From contig LVBG01000018.1 of NCBI GenBank assembly GCA_001603115.1, positions 1 through 64,000 on the forward strand: a stretch of DNA of 64,000 nt, given 5' to 3'. Below the pieces are notes generated by a model. That model made no database searches. It was not told the DNA's origin and saw nothing but the letters and a program-made list of their open reading frames with translations. This document shows, piece by piece, positions 33,011 to 41,652 of the stretch. This DNA comes from Spirochaetales bacterium Spiro_05. GTDB taxonomy: Bacteria > Spirochaetota > Spirochaetia > Sphaerochaetales > Sphaerochaetaceae. Position 1 is the first letter of the stretch; each line of letters starts with the position of its first letter. A program made the translations under genes and the position numbers.

Positions 33011-33490
33011 GACCTCGCGAGGGTGGACGAGGGTCCTGTTCACCAAGCCGATAGAGCAGACATTCACCGAGAGCACCTCATGAGCACCATTGAGACAGAC
33101 ACTGAGAAAGTGCTCCTGCATACGGGTGGCATAGTGCCTGATCAAAGGATAGATGTCCGCCGGGGTGGAAATCTGTCGCCGTTTGGACGGGAGCCTTCGT
33201 CTTCCCAACTCGAGAGCAGAGGCGATGAGGGTGCTCTTCGCTGTTCCCAATCCTTGAATGGCGATCAGATCTTCATAGGTGACCGTACTTTTCTTGTCCA
33301 TCAGCTCCAAAAGGTCCTTGGCAATGAGGGTAACCGATCGTTCACGGTTCCCGCTACCGATGAGAATTGCCAGCAGCTCCTGGTCACTGAGCGACTGCGA
33401 CCCTCCTGCGATCATGCGTTCACGAGGGCGGTCGCATACAGCCATATCCTTGATTTTCTGTTCAGTTGGTGTGTTGATGAGGTATTTCAT
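32987..33490 (-). pseudogene. radC: radC, truncated at the 3' end
   Basis: 167 codons remain of about 225. The N-terminal helix-hairpin-helix region (YEDLIAIQGLGTAKSTLI) and the first part of the JAB/MPN domain (HFLSVCLNGAHEVL, GLVNRTLVHPREV) are intact. The metal-binding HNHPSG and later residues are gone; seven unrelated residues (LTSQLIQ) and a stop follow at 33010. ATG at 33490. The protein cannot keep its catalytic site. The truncation matches an insertion that replaced the rest of the gene, not a point mutation. The 3' part is predicted at the other end of the element. Confidence 0.85.
33003..33016. repeat. Candidate right attachment junction inside radC
   Basis: GAGGTC-AA-GACCTC is a 14-bp palindrome exactly where the radC reading frame departs from the family consensus (HPREV, then LTSQLIQ and stop). 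The left half belongs to the element, the right half to radC. A short dyad at the crossover would suit a serine recombinase site. The partner (attL, with the radC 3' end) should lie beyond the left window edge. Confidence 0.5.
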
Positions 33491-33521
33491 ACCTGCTAAG
33501 GGGTGGAGAGGGTTGGTTTGC

Positions 33522-33551
33522 TTGAGTTTTGGACCAATGCTGTGGTACAAA
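33522..33551 (+). promoter_or_regulatory. MerR-type promoter and operator
   Basis: TTGAGT (33522-33527), 18 bases, TACAAA (33546-33551). The spacer contains the dyad TTTGGACCA-ATGCTG-TGGTACAAA (33528-33551, eight of nine bases paired), placed between -35 and -10 as for MerR family activators. Start of transcription would fall at the ATG. Confidence 0.6.
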
Positions 33552-33558
33552 TGCGAGT

Positions 33559-34005
33559 ATGCAGGAACAAACATATCGGATAGGGGAGTTGGCGAGAAAG
33601 TGCAAGGTTACCGTTCGTACCATCAGGTACTACGAGTCACTGGGGCTGCTCAAGACCAACCATCGCTCTGATGGTGGACAGCGCTACTACACCGATGCCG
33701 ATGTGGTCTACCTCAACCGGATTGCAGAGCTGAAAGAGCTCGACTTTACTCTCAGTGAGATCAGGACTATCATCCTGATGGGCAGTGAGGATACAACCGG
33801 GGAGAAGCGACGCAACGAGTTGCTCAGACAATATCGCAGCAAACTCAGCGAAGCATTGGAAAGACAGGCTGCAATCGAGCGACGTGTCACCGATCTCTCC
33901 TGGCATATCCAGCAGTTGGAAACCAACGATGACTTCCAGCAGTGTCCTGGCTTGATGTGCAAGAGTTGCACATTCAAAGACCGCTGTCGCTTCAGGGAAC
34001 TCTAG
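33559..34005 (+). CDS. MerR-family regulator with C-terminal cysteine cluster
   Basis: 148 residues. The N-terminal winged helix (YRIGELARKCKVTVRTIRYYESLGLL) is typical, with a coiled-coil helix at about 80-120. The tail CPGLMCKSCTFKDRC has Cys at 129, 134, 137 and 143; this could bind a metal, haem or redox signal, as in metal- or thiol-sensing MerR proteins. The ATG at 33559 has no Shine-Dalgarno sequence and lies seven bases after the -10 box, so the transcript may be leaderless. It converges with the sugar isomerase gene with a 14-base overlap. The true targets are not obvious; the operator upstream suggests autoregulation. Confidence 0.85.
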   Translation: MQEQTYRIGELARKCKVTVRTIRYYESLGLLKTNHRSDGGQRYYTDADVVYLNRIAELKELDFTLSEIRTIILMGSEDTTGEKRRNELLRQYRSKLSEALERQAAIERRVTDLSWHIQQLETNDDFQQCPGLMCKSCTFKDRCRFREL

Positions 34006-34798
34006 AGAGCAGGAAGTCTCCGATAAGCTTTGCTTGCCTGATAGCCTGCACCTTCAGTTGCAATGGCAAATGCTGGTTGAAGAACATGCATTCATAGGTC
34101 AGGTCTCCCTGGTAGCCAATCTGAGATAGGGCTGCAAGGACATCTTCCCAATCAATCGTCCCGTAGAAAGGCAACAGATGCTCATCGTTCTTTCCTTTGT
34201 TGTCTGCAATGTGGGTTGCAACCAGACGACTGCCCATCATGGTGATATCCTTGGCCAGATCATGGCCGCACATATGGGCATGGCCAGTATCGTAGCAGAT
34301 GCCGGTAAAGGGAGAAGCAAAGCTTTCCACCAAAGCAGTGAGATCAGCGATATCAGTCAGCTCCCCTTCCTCATTCAGATTCTCAAAAGCCAGTACCACC
34401 CGATGCGCTTCAGCTGCCTTGAGATAGGGGAGAAACGCATTGTGGTTCTCCTCAATGGTACCAGGTACCGGATGCACAACCAGAATCGGGATGCCGAGGA
34501 GGTGACAAATCTGGAGCGCGCGCGTAAGCATCTCCTCCAGGATCTCCCCACTTCTCGCATAAGGAGCATGTGCTTGGTTGAAAATCAGGGTATGTTGGTG
34601 CCTCAGCTGACCCAACCGCTCTGCATACTCTTTCCACTGCTCACCAGCAAGGCTTGCATGCGGGTTGAGCATTTCACAGAGGTTGAGGTCGAGCACCCGA
34701 AACCCCTCCTTTGCATAGAGGGGCAACAGGTGGACCATCTCTGTCTTGGAACCATCACGGTTGAAGCTGATGAGGTTGGTGCTGGTAGCTATTCTCAC
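33992..34798 (-). CDS. Sugar phosphate isomerase/epimerase, TIM-barrel
   Basis: 268 residues, xylose-isomerase-like AP2 barrel. Metal-ligand candidates are HPVPG (around 109-113), LAFENLNEEGELTD (E138 region), CYDTGHAHMCGHD (D168, H171) and a late TYECMF Glu. Closest to sugar-phosphate or inositol epimerases; the substrate cannot be read from sequence. GTG start at 34798 overlaps the TGA of the solute-binding gene (GTGA), so it is translated in step with the transporter; it is the last gene of the operon and probably processes the imported sugar. Confidence 0.8.
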   Translation of the reverse strand: MRIATSTNLISFNRDGSKTEMVHLLPLYAKEGFRVLDLNLCEMLNPHASLAGEQWKEYAERLGQLRHQHTLIFNQAHAPYARSGEILEEMLTRALQICHLLGIPILVVHPVPGTIEENHNAFLPYLKAAEAHRVVLAFENLNEEGELTDIADLTALVESFASPFTGICYDTGHAHMCGHDLAKDITMMGSRLVATHIADNKGKNDEHLLPFYGTIDWEDVLAALSQIGYQGDLTYECMFFNQHLPLQLKVQAIRQAKLIGDFLLSRVP

Positions 34799-36138
34799 TG
34801 GCCCTGCATCCTCAGAAACTCAGAGAAGTAGCTGTTGATTTCCCTTTCCAGGGCTTTGCTGGTCTCTTCAGCACTGCGGTTCTCCTGAAGCATTTTCAGG
34901 ATGCCGCTTTGGAAAGCGTAGTAAATCTGGTAAGCACTGGGAACCCAGATGCCCTGCAGTTTGGGATTGCTTGCCATCAGTTGCCTGATCGCGACCCCAT
35001 AGTGGGGATTTTGGGCAAGATGCTGTTCGAAAGCTTGCAACGAGTAGGTGTCCTGATGGACAGGGAAGTAGCCGGTGGCAACATGCCACTTCAGTTGTTG
35101 TTCTGCGCTGATGGCGAACTTGACGAACTCCCAGGCAGCGGCTTGGTTGCCGCTCCCATTGTCCAGAGCGTAGATGGCGCCTCCTCCGACGTTCACTCCG
35201 CCGGTGGCTTTCTCATCGACCATCGGGAAGTTGGCAACGCAAACTTCAAAGCGATCGCCGACCATGGAGAAGATGGTGGTCAGGTTGCTGGTGGAAGCCA
35301 CAATCATGGCAACCCTGCCGCTGGCAAAGGCACCATTGAGGTCGCTGGTGAGGTTTTCCACAGCACCGGTTGCATACAGCTCCTTCCAGCGTGAGAGGAA
35401 GTTGACCATGGTCCCATTCTCATCGAAGAGCACCTTGGTGGGAGGCCCGGTATGTCCATTCTCCTCATCTGTGATGTAGCTCAGCCCATTCTGCTGCCCG
35501 AGCCAAACGATCAACTCATACGTGGTGGGTACATTGGCAAAGCCATAGCGGGTCACCTTGCCCTTCTCATCGGTTTTGAGCAGTGCTTTGGCTGTGGAAC
35601 CCAACTCTTTCAGCGTCTTCGGAGTATGGGAGAGGCCTGCTTCCTCGAACGCTGTCTTGTTGTAGTAGAGCAGGATTGTGGAGCTGTTGAACGGCATCGC
35701 AATCATCTTGTTCTTGTAGGTCACTGACAGGCGTGCTGCTTCGATGATGTTTGACAGGTCGTACCCGTCAGCTTTTGCAAGGTCATCCATGGCGATCAAC
35801 TGCTTTTGGTCGCGGATATCCAACACTGCAGACCCATCCAGCTGAACCAGATCGGGTAGGTCGCGGGTAGTGTTTGACTGAAGAATTGCCTTTGTCTTGG
35901 TCAGTACATCGTTTGACTTACCTTGGTACACAGCTTGGACCTGGATTCCTTTCTCCTTGCCGACCGTTGCATTGAAGGAGTCGACCAAGGCATCGGAAGC
36001 CTTGCCGGCAAGACCGCTGTTTGAGTGCCACCAGGTGATGGTCTTTACCTGTTCATTGGTCTTTTCTGGGGTGCCGAGGGCCATCAGGCCCTGTATGGCG
36101 AAGAGTGCAAGCAGTGCAATAATGAATAAACGTCTCAT
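34795..36138 (-). CDS. Sugar ABC transporter, solute-binding protein
   Basis: 447 residues, UgpB/MalE-like family 1 binding protein. Residues 1-20 are a signal peptide ending ALG/T, the usual non-lipid type of this genus. Then ITWWHSNSGLAGKASDALVDSFNA, the tell-tale first lobe, PDLVQLDGSAV and AMPFNSSTILLYYNKTAFEEAGL. The substrate is uncertain; glycerol-3-phosphate or an oligosaccharide are the family's usual choices. GGGAGATAA precedes the ATG. It is the first product after two permeases in the order permease-permease-binding protein, and no ATPase gene is nearby, so a shared MsmK-type ATPase must serve it. Confidence 0.88.
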   Translation of the reverse strand: MRRLFIIALLALFAIQGLMALGTPEKTNEQVKTITWWHSNSGLAGKASDALVDSFNATVGKEKGIQVQAVYQGKSNDVLTKTKAILQSNTTRDLPDLVQLDGSAVLDIRDQKQLIAMDDLAKADGYDLSNIIEAARLSVTYKNKMIAMPFNSSTILLYYNKTAFEEAGLSHTPKTLKELGSTAKALLKTDEKGKVTRYGFANVPTTYELIVWLGQQNGLSYITDEENGHTGPPTKVLFDENGTMVNFLSRWKELYATGAVENLTSDLNGAFASGRVAMIVASTSNLTTIFSMVGDRFEVCVANFPMVDEKATGGVNVGGGAIYALDNGSGNQAAAWEFVKFAISAEQQLKWHVATGYFPVHQDTYSLQAFEQHLAQNPHYGVAIRQLMASNPKLQGIWVPSAYQIYYAFQSGILKMLQENRSAEETSKALEREINSYFSEFLRMQGQ

Positions 36139-36140
36139 GG

Positions 36141-36947
36141 TTATCTCCCGGTAAAGCGTGTGCTCACGCTGGTTTGGATAGGTTTGTGCATCACCACAAA
36201 GGCGATGAGAATCGGTGTCATCAAGAGCGTGATGGCCGCAAATTGCGGACCATAGTCAAGGTTCTCGGAAAAACCGAGCATGGTGAGTGCTACCTGTACG
36301 GTACGCATCGCTTCACGGTTGGTGACCAGAAGCGGCCAGAGGTAGTCGTTGAAGATGGTGGAGAATGAGTGGATGGCCAAGGTGATGACCACCGCCTTGC
36401 TGATGGGAATCAAGAGAGTGGTGAGAAAGCGTGTATCGCTGCACCCCTCCAGAATAGCCGCTTCCCGGTACTCCGGGCTCACCGTCTTGAAGTATTGGCG
36501 AAGCATGAAGATGTGGGTGGGAGCCAACAAGGAGGTGGCAATGATGCCAAGGTATGAGTCAGTCAACCTCAGGCTGCGGATGGTGGAGTAGTTTGCGATG
36601 AGCAGGGCATCGGAAGGAAGGAGCATGGTTGCCACCACCAGCACAAAGAGGACATCCCTTCCTTTGAAAGAGAAGAACGAGAATGTGTATGCTGCGAGGA
36701 CACTGATGGTCATCCGCACTATGGTGCCAAGACTTGCGGTGATCAGAGAGTTGAGTAGGAAACGCTCCAGCTTCGACTCAGTGAAAGCCCTTCGGTAGTT
36801 TTCAAAGGTGGGTGCACTGCTGAAAAGGCGTGCAGGGATGCTGGTGAAGTCGGTATAGGTGAAGAATGATGCGCTGAGCGAATAGAAAATCGGGAAGAAG
36901 ATGACCAGCGAAAACAGGGTGGCTGAGAGGGCAACAAGTTTTTTCAT
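36141..36947 (-). CDS. Sugar ABC transporter permease 2 (UgpE/MalG type)
   Basis: 268 residues with six transmembrane helices. The EAA loop, REAAILEGCSDTRFLTTLLIPISKA at about 178-202, fits the family, where it docks the ATPase. The ATG at 36947 overlaps the stop of permease 1 by four bases. Two bases separate its stop from the solute-binding gene. Together with permease 1 it forms the membrane channel. No mutation is visible. Confidence 0.9.
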   Translation of the reverse strand: MKKLVALSATLFSLVIFFPIFYSLSASFFTYTDFTSIPARLFSSAPTFENYRRAFTESKLERFLLNSLITASLGTIVRMTISVLAAYTFSFFSFKGRDVLFVLVVATMLLPSDALLIANYSTIRSLRLTDSYLGIIATSLLAPTHIFMLRQYFKTVSPEYREAAILEGCSDTRFLTTLLIPISKAVVITLAIHSFSTIFNDYLWPLLVTNREAMRTVQVALTMLGFSENLDYGPQFAAITLLMTPILIAFVVMHKPIQTSVSTRFTGR

Positions 36948-37810
36948 TGGTAGTACACCCTCCTTCGTTCCAAGTGCAGCAAGGAGAGCAGGATGGTGAA
37001 GGTGAGTAAAAATACTACCGTTGCAATGGCCGAACCCATGGCGTAGTTCCCGCTCTTGAACCCTTCCAGATACATCTGGTAGACCAAGGTCTGAGTCGAA
37101 CGGAAGGGGCCTCCTTCGGTAAGAATGAGCACCGGGGATGAGATGAGCATGGCATCCTTGATGTTGGTCATCAGGACAAAGACGAGGGTGGGGGCGATGA
37201 GCGGCAGTTGAAGGTAGCGGAAGATACTCATCTTTCCCGCCCCTTCAAGATTAGCCACCTCCACCAACTCCTTGGGTACATTACGCAGTGCTGCCGAGAG
37301 CAACAGAAAGTTGAATCCGATGTCCAGATACACCCCAGCAATAACCAAGAGAGCCATCGCTGCTTTCGGGTCGTTGAACCATTGGATATCAGCACCGATG
37401 AGGTGATTGATGATTCCGATGGAGGGGTTGAACATCATCTTGATGATCATCATTGCGCTGGACAGCCCTACCGCCATGGGAAGGAAAAAGAAAATCTGGT
37501 TGAGTGTGGCAAGCTTGCCTTCCCTATTGGAGAGCAGGGCAGCAGAGAGGCAGATGGTGATGTTGGTGGGAACAAAGAAGAGGGTGAAGCGCAGGGTATT
37601 GGAGAGGCTGGCCTGAAAGGATTCGCTTGCAAAAAGTCGTTGGTAGTTTTCCACTCCAACAAACTGCATGCGCACTCCCCCCAAGTTGACGGTATGAAAG
37701 CTGTTGAGAATTGTGATCACAAAGGGACGATAGGCGAACACCACTGCTAGAAGCAGGGCGGGAAGTACAAGGACGTAGGGTTTGACTTTCCAGGTTCTGT
37801 ATAGTTTCAT
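36944..37810 (-). CDS. Sugar ABC transporter permease 1 (UgpA/MalF type)
   Basis: 288 residues, six transmembrane helices. LVEVANLEGAGKMSIFRYLQLPLIAP (about 200-225) is the EAA loop. First gene of the ABC operon; upstream lies the divergent intergenic region shared with a marR gene, so the two units may be regulated together. The usual short MalF form without a long periplasmic loop. Ribosome site is weak (AAGATGG). Confidence 0.9.
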   Translation of the reverse strand: MKLYRTWKVKPYVLVLPALLLAVVFAYRPFVITILNSFHTVNLGGVRMQFVGVENYQRLFASESFQASLSNTLRFTLFFVPTNITICLSAALLSNREGKLATLNQIFFFLPMAVGLSSAMMIIKMMFNPSIGIINHLIGADIQWFNDPKAAMALLVIAGVYLDIGFNFLLLSAALRNVPKELVEVANLEGAGKMSIFRYLQLPLIAPTLVFVLMTNIKDAMLISSPVLILTEGGPFRSTQTLVYQMYLEGFKSGNYAMGSAIATVVFLLTFTILLSLLHLERRRVYYQ

Positions 37811-37882
37811 GCCATCTTATCCGGTCAGATACTAACGCCTTTTGATTGCAAAGGGCAAGGGAATCTGGGGCTAAATTCTGTA

Positions 37883-37967
37883 TTAGGAAAGAAATACCTA
37901 ACGTTATGAGACTGTACGTCAGCTTTTTGAAGAAAAACCTTACGTACGATTCTGTTAAGGAAGGTTT
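37883..37967. promoter_or_regulatory. Inverted repeats between ABC operon and marR
   Basis: Two dyads: TTAGG-N9-CCTAA (37883-37901) and AAACCTT-N19-AAGGTTT (37935-37967). The first has the size of a MarR operator. They lie between the divergent ABC transporter and marR genes. A weak promoter, TTGCAT and CACCAT 17 bases apart, ends six bases before the marR ATG. Confidence 0.4.
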
Positions 37968-38009
37968 CTTGCTCTTGCATTTTGGTCATGCTTTGGACAC
38001 CATAGGAGC

Positions 38010-38450
38010 ATGTACACCGACAAGAACCTGGGTGAGCAGTTGCTCACTACCCTCGATGCATGCAACGCACAGATTCAGGCAGCATTTACCGAACTGTTGG
38101 AGCCCTACAATCTGACGCTTGTTGAATACCAGGCGCTCCTTATCCTTTGGAAGGAGGATGGTCTTGCCTCCAAGCAGTTGGCACAACGACTTGGGAAGGA
38201 GGGAGTTTCTATCACTCCCTTGGTCGTAAGTCTGGAGAGAAAACAGTTCATCCTGAGAAGAGAAAACCCAAAGGATGCACGCTCAGCGTGTGTGTTTTTA
38301 ACAGAGAAAGGTAAAAACACACGCATTCCTGCCAGGACCCTCGACGGTCAGCTTCTTGCGTGCCTGCAACACAGCGGAGCCTTGCAGGAAGCAGATCTCT
38401 ACACCCTGCTCAGGCTTTTGGACAAGGCCCTCATTTCCCTTAGAACGTAA
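38010..38450 (+). CDS. MarR-family regulator
   Basis: 146 residues. Winged helix with TLVEYQALLILWKEDGLASKQLAQRLGKEGVSITPLV and a basic wing RKQFILRRENPKDARSACVFLTEKG. Likely a ligand-responsive repressor; the divergent ABC operon is the natural target, via the dyads at 37883-37967. Its stop is 11 bases inside the end of the convergent outer-membrane gene. Only one start is available; GGAG lies almost on the ATG, so initiation may be unusual. Confidence 0.85.
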   Translation: MYTDKNLGEQLLTTLDACNAQIQAAFTELLEPYNLTLVEYQALLILWKEDGLASKQLAQRLGKEGVSITPLVVSLERKQFILRRENPKDARSACVFLTEKGKNTRIPARTLDGQLLACLQHSGALQEADLYTLLRLLDKALISLRT

Positions 38451-40086
38451 GTGAACAGCCCAGGCTCAACTGCAGGTCGCTTCTGTGGTTCGAGCCTGAC
38501 TTGGTAGCCTTGGTATAGATGCGCCTTCCGATCCAGTCGAGTTGACCATAAAACGAAAGCCGCTCTTTCCAAGAGGGGGAGTAGGTGCCCTTGAGGCCTA
38601 CCACCAAGGTTTCCTTGACGATAGGTCCATAGGGGGCAGGTCCATTCTTATCCGGTGCAGAACTATTGAGTTCAGTGCTGCTATGCGAAGTCAGGTAGTC
38701 AACCTCACCCTGTCTGTGCAGGGTGGTGCTCAGCAGCAAGTCAAGGTTGGTCAGGTTGTCATAGGCAAGGGAAAGAGCGAAGACCTGGCTGTCCGAACCA
38801 TATTGGTAGCCAAGATAGTCGATGATCACGGGATTGCCGTTGTTGTGAAGCCCCCTGGCTACAAGAAAGTCAATTCCTTCTCTTCTGTACATGGCTGGGT
38901 CGGTGGTTGCAACCTCAGCACGTGCAGTCCAGAACCCCTTCTGTTCCCAACTGTAGGAGAGGTTGACCAGAGCTGCCATTGCATTGGCGATGGATGATGT
39001 CTCGTTGGGCAGCTGGAACTGGTCCAGGGCAAACTGGCCGTGCAGGGAGAGGGAGGGCCGGATGGCAAGGTCAACCTCCAGGCTTGCGATGGCGTTGAGG
39101 TGAGTTGAATCATAGAGATTGTGATAGATATAGGTGGGGTCGAGGTAAGCCAAGGTGAGGGTGCTTCCTTGATACATCACATTCTCGGTGATTGCTATCC
39201 GAGCCCAAGAGGCGGGCTGGGCTTCGAGGCGATGGCCGAGAAAGAGACGTTGTTCTGTCTCTCCCGTCGGATTGGGCAGGAAGAGATAGAGCAGTTCCAG
39301 CTTCACTTGCTCGGCGAAGAAGCTTGCCTTGAGGTGGTTGTGGTTGGTGATGTGGCTTCCCAGCACCAGGTTGCCTGTCTTTCCGCTTCCCCAGTTCAGT
39401 GCACCACGGCCTGTGGTAAGCGACCACCAGTCTCCTGCCAATGAGAGTTGTGATTCTTGTGGCCAGTCGGAAAGCAAATTGGCCGAGCTGGATAGGGGGA
39501 TGTTGACCATGAGGGCTTTCTGATAGCGGTAGGCAACATCTTGGTAAGTGACGGTGGAGGAGAAAGCACCAATGGATGTTGATGAGATTTCCGTGTCGTC
39601 ATCATGAGCTGAGGAGACTCCAAGGTCTACGGAGGTGGAGAAGTAGAGACGGTCGGAGAAGTCCATCTCCATGGTGAAGCGGAAGAGCGGCTTGCGCTCA
39701 TCGACGCTGTACAGCCAGTCTGAGGGGGTTTTGAATTGGTCAGGATTGGTATGGGCATATCCTTCCAGATTCACGGTGGTGGAGAGCAGATAGCTGAAGG
39801 TGGGGGAGACCTCTTTGAGATCTGTCTCCTCGATGTGTTGCCAAGCTTTGCTTATCAGTTCTGGATACTCAGAAAGCTCGGTGATGGTGGAAAGGATCTG
39901 TCTTGCTTCGGTGGTGCTCCAAGGCCGGGAGGCAGAGGGCAGAGCAAGACCAGCAAGCCGATAGAGAAGATCAACTTGTTCGTAGAGTGGGGATGAGAGG
40001 CTTATCATACGTGATGAGGGGGAACTTTGGGCAGCGAGGGAAACACAAATGAGCAGTGTTGCTGTGAGGAGAACCAGTCTTTTCAT
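38440..40086 (-). CDS. Outer-membrane beta-barrel protein, Wzi/capsule-like
   Basis: 548 residues. Sec signal peptide 1-20 ending SLAAQ, then a 100-residue periplasmic helical part (SSPLYEQVDLLYRLAGLAL), then alternating aromatic strands through to a terminal LGCSLTF; a C-terminal Phe is the outer-membrane insertion mark. Features such as RGALNWGSGKTGNLVLGSH resemble the capsule-assembly Wzi family. It may help display surface polysaccharide, but that is by resemblance only. ATG at 40086 has AAGGA upstream; an earlier ATG three codons before is too close to that site. Confidence 0.75.
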   Translation of the reverse strand: MKRLVLLTATLLICVSLAAQSSPSSRMISLSSPLYEQVDLLYRLAGLALPSASRPWSTTEARQILSTITELSEYPELISKAWQHIEETDLKEVSPTFSYLLSTTVNLEGYAHTNPDQFKTPSDWLYSVDERKPLFRFTMEMDFSDRLYFSTSVDLGVSSAHDDDTEISSTSIGAFSSTVTYQDVAYRYQKALMVNIPLSSSANLLSDWPQESQLSLAGDWWSLTTGRGALNWGSGKTGNLVLGSHITNHNHLKASFFAEQVKLELLYLFLPNPTGETEQRLFLGHRLEAQPASWARIAITENVMYQGSTLTLAYLDPTYIYHNLYDSTHLNAIASLEVDLAIRPSLSLHGQFALDQFQLPNETSSIANAMAALVNLSYSWEQKGFWTARAEVATTDPAMYRREGIDFLVARGLHNNGNPVIIDYLGYQYGSDSQVFALSLAYDNLTNLDLLLSTTLHRQGEVDYLTSHSSTELNSSAPDKNGPAPYGPIVKETLVVGLKGTYSPSWKERLSFYGQLDWIGRRIYTKATKSGSNHRSDLQLSLGCSLTF

Positions 40087-40233
40087 GCACGACATCCTTC
40101 GTATGAACTGCTTGGTATTGTAGTGGAAACACAGGCAAAAGGAAAGAAAGTATCGCTGTATGAAGAGAAAGCTCTGAGCGGGTTTGGTGATAAACAGCTC
40201 AGAGCTTCTTGGTCTGTTGGACCGACAGGTATG

Positions 40234-41652
40234 CTACTCGGTATAGAAGAGTGTCCCTGGCTTGGCGAAAGCGCGCTTCTTTGCGATCAGGAGGTAGGAA
40301 ACAAATGACGCAAGCATATAGAAGGCGCTGATCAGGATGGCAAAGGTGAAGAGCATGGGGTTGTTTCGGGTAATACTGAACGCCGGCAGGTTGATACTGA
40401 GGATGATGGGAATAGCCAGGATGAAGACAATGCCCACCGAGTAGAGGTAGTCGGTGGCTACCGGGGTTTCGAACTCCTTGTCGACCACCCGCAGCAAAGC
40501 AAGTCCGGTAGGAAGCGTTCCGGTGGCAGTGCCATAGATCACCAGCATTCTGAAGAATTGGTGGTCGTCGTAGATGCGTGAACAATACCAGGGAAGGATG
40601 ATCAAGGTGATGAACAAGCCGACCAAGGTGAGGATGAGGATGGGGATCCAGTAGCCCTGGATCGAGACCAAGGAGATGGCCCCGAGCGATGAGGCAACCG
40701 TCAGGTCGACCGAAAGCCCACTGAGACGGTTGCAGGTTGCATTGTCGATGGTGGTTTCCACCTTGAAGGCGCGCATGATGAGCTTCACCCCAATGGCACA
40801 GAAGGAACTGAAGACAAAATTGATACCCCAAAGACTCTCAGCCAAGTCGGAACCCAAAGGTCCTATGAGATTGAGCAGCACCGTCAGACCGCTGAGGAAT
40901 GCCCAGCTTACCAAGTAGGTGCCCATGACAAGAGCTACATGGTAGGTGAGAGAATCCAGTGACTCCCCGTCGGTAGATAGGTAGGACCCGATCGGGCGCT
41001 CGGTATCCAGACGACTGAAAAAGCCGGTCCGGACGCTTCTATCGTTGATGCGGTCTGCACTCTCCCGGCCGATCCATCCACGCTTAAGGCCTTGGTTGAT
41101 CAGGACCACGCCACCGAAGGAGCCGATGAGAAAACCAATGGCAGCCATGGTGAGTCCGACCGAAGAGCCTCCGCGGAAGCCCATCTTCTCCCACCCTATT
41201 CCGATGGAATAAGCTTGTCCGGGTCCCAACTCAAAGCCGAGGGGAAGCGTAAAGCCGAAAGCGGGGAAGAGGTCGGGTTTGAACGTTGCAATCATGATAG
41301 CGGTAAAGAGTAAGCCGAAGAAACACTGAAGACCATACTGTCCCATTACTGCCGTGATATTAGCCGCGAGGGTTCGTTGTCCTTTCCTGTCCTGCTTCTG
41401 CTTGGGAGTAACCCGAAGCAACATGGCGATGAAGCTGATGTTGAGCAGGTGGTACACAATTTCTCCCAGGAAATCGTTCTTCAGTCCGAACAGGGGAGCC
41501 AAGAAGTTGTAGAAGAGCAAAAGCAAGATGCCGCTGATGATCGGGGAGGGGATGAGATATCGTTGAAAGAAACGAATCCTTGCGCGTAAGAGGGCCGCGA
41601 TGAGGAGTGAGAACGAGATGATCCCAATATGGTAGAAAAAATTCCAGCTCAT
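40234..41652 (-). CDS. gltS: Sodium/glutamate symporter
   Basis: 472 residues with about 11 membrane segments. GQAYSIGIGWEKMGF followed by GGSSVGLTMAAIGFLIGSFGG, and in the second half ATGTLPTGLALLRVVDKEF, are the paired re-entrant loops of the GltS family. It imports glutamate with Na+. AGGGAGAAA is upstream; the start overlaps the plsC stop by four bases. Slightly longer than E. coli GltS (401) because of an extended central loop between about residues 190 and 230. Confidence 0.85.
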   Translation of the reverse strand: MSWNFFYHIGIISFSLLIAALLRARIRFFQRYLIPSPIISGILLLLFYNFLAPLFGLKNDFLGEIVYHLLNISFIAMLLRVTPKQKQDRKGQRTLAANITAVMGQYGLQCFFGLLFTAIMIATFKPDLFPAFGFTLPLGFELGPGQAYSIGIGWEKMGFRGGSSVGLTMAAIGFLIGSFGGVVLINQGLKRGWIGRESADRINDRSVRTGFFSRLDTERPIGSYLSTDGESLDSLTYHVALVMGTYLVSWAFLSGLTVLLNLIGPLGSDLAESLWGINFVFSSFCAIGVKLIMRAFKVETTIDNATCNRLSGLSVDLTVASSLGAISLVSIQGYWIPILILTLVGLFITLIILPWYCSRIYDDHQFFRMLVIYGTATGTLPTGLALLRVVDKEFETPVATDYLYSVGIVFILAIPIILSINLPAFSITRNNPMLFTFAILISAFYMLASFVSYLLIAKKRAFAKPGTLFYTE

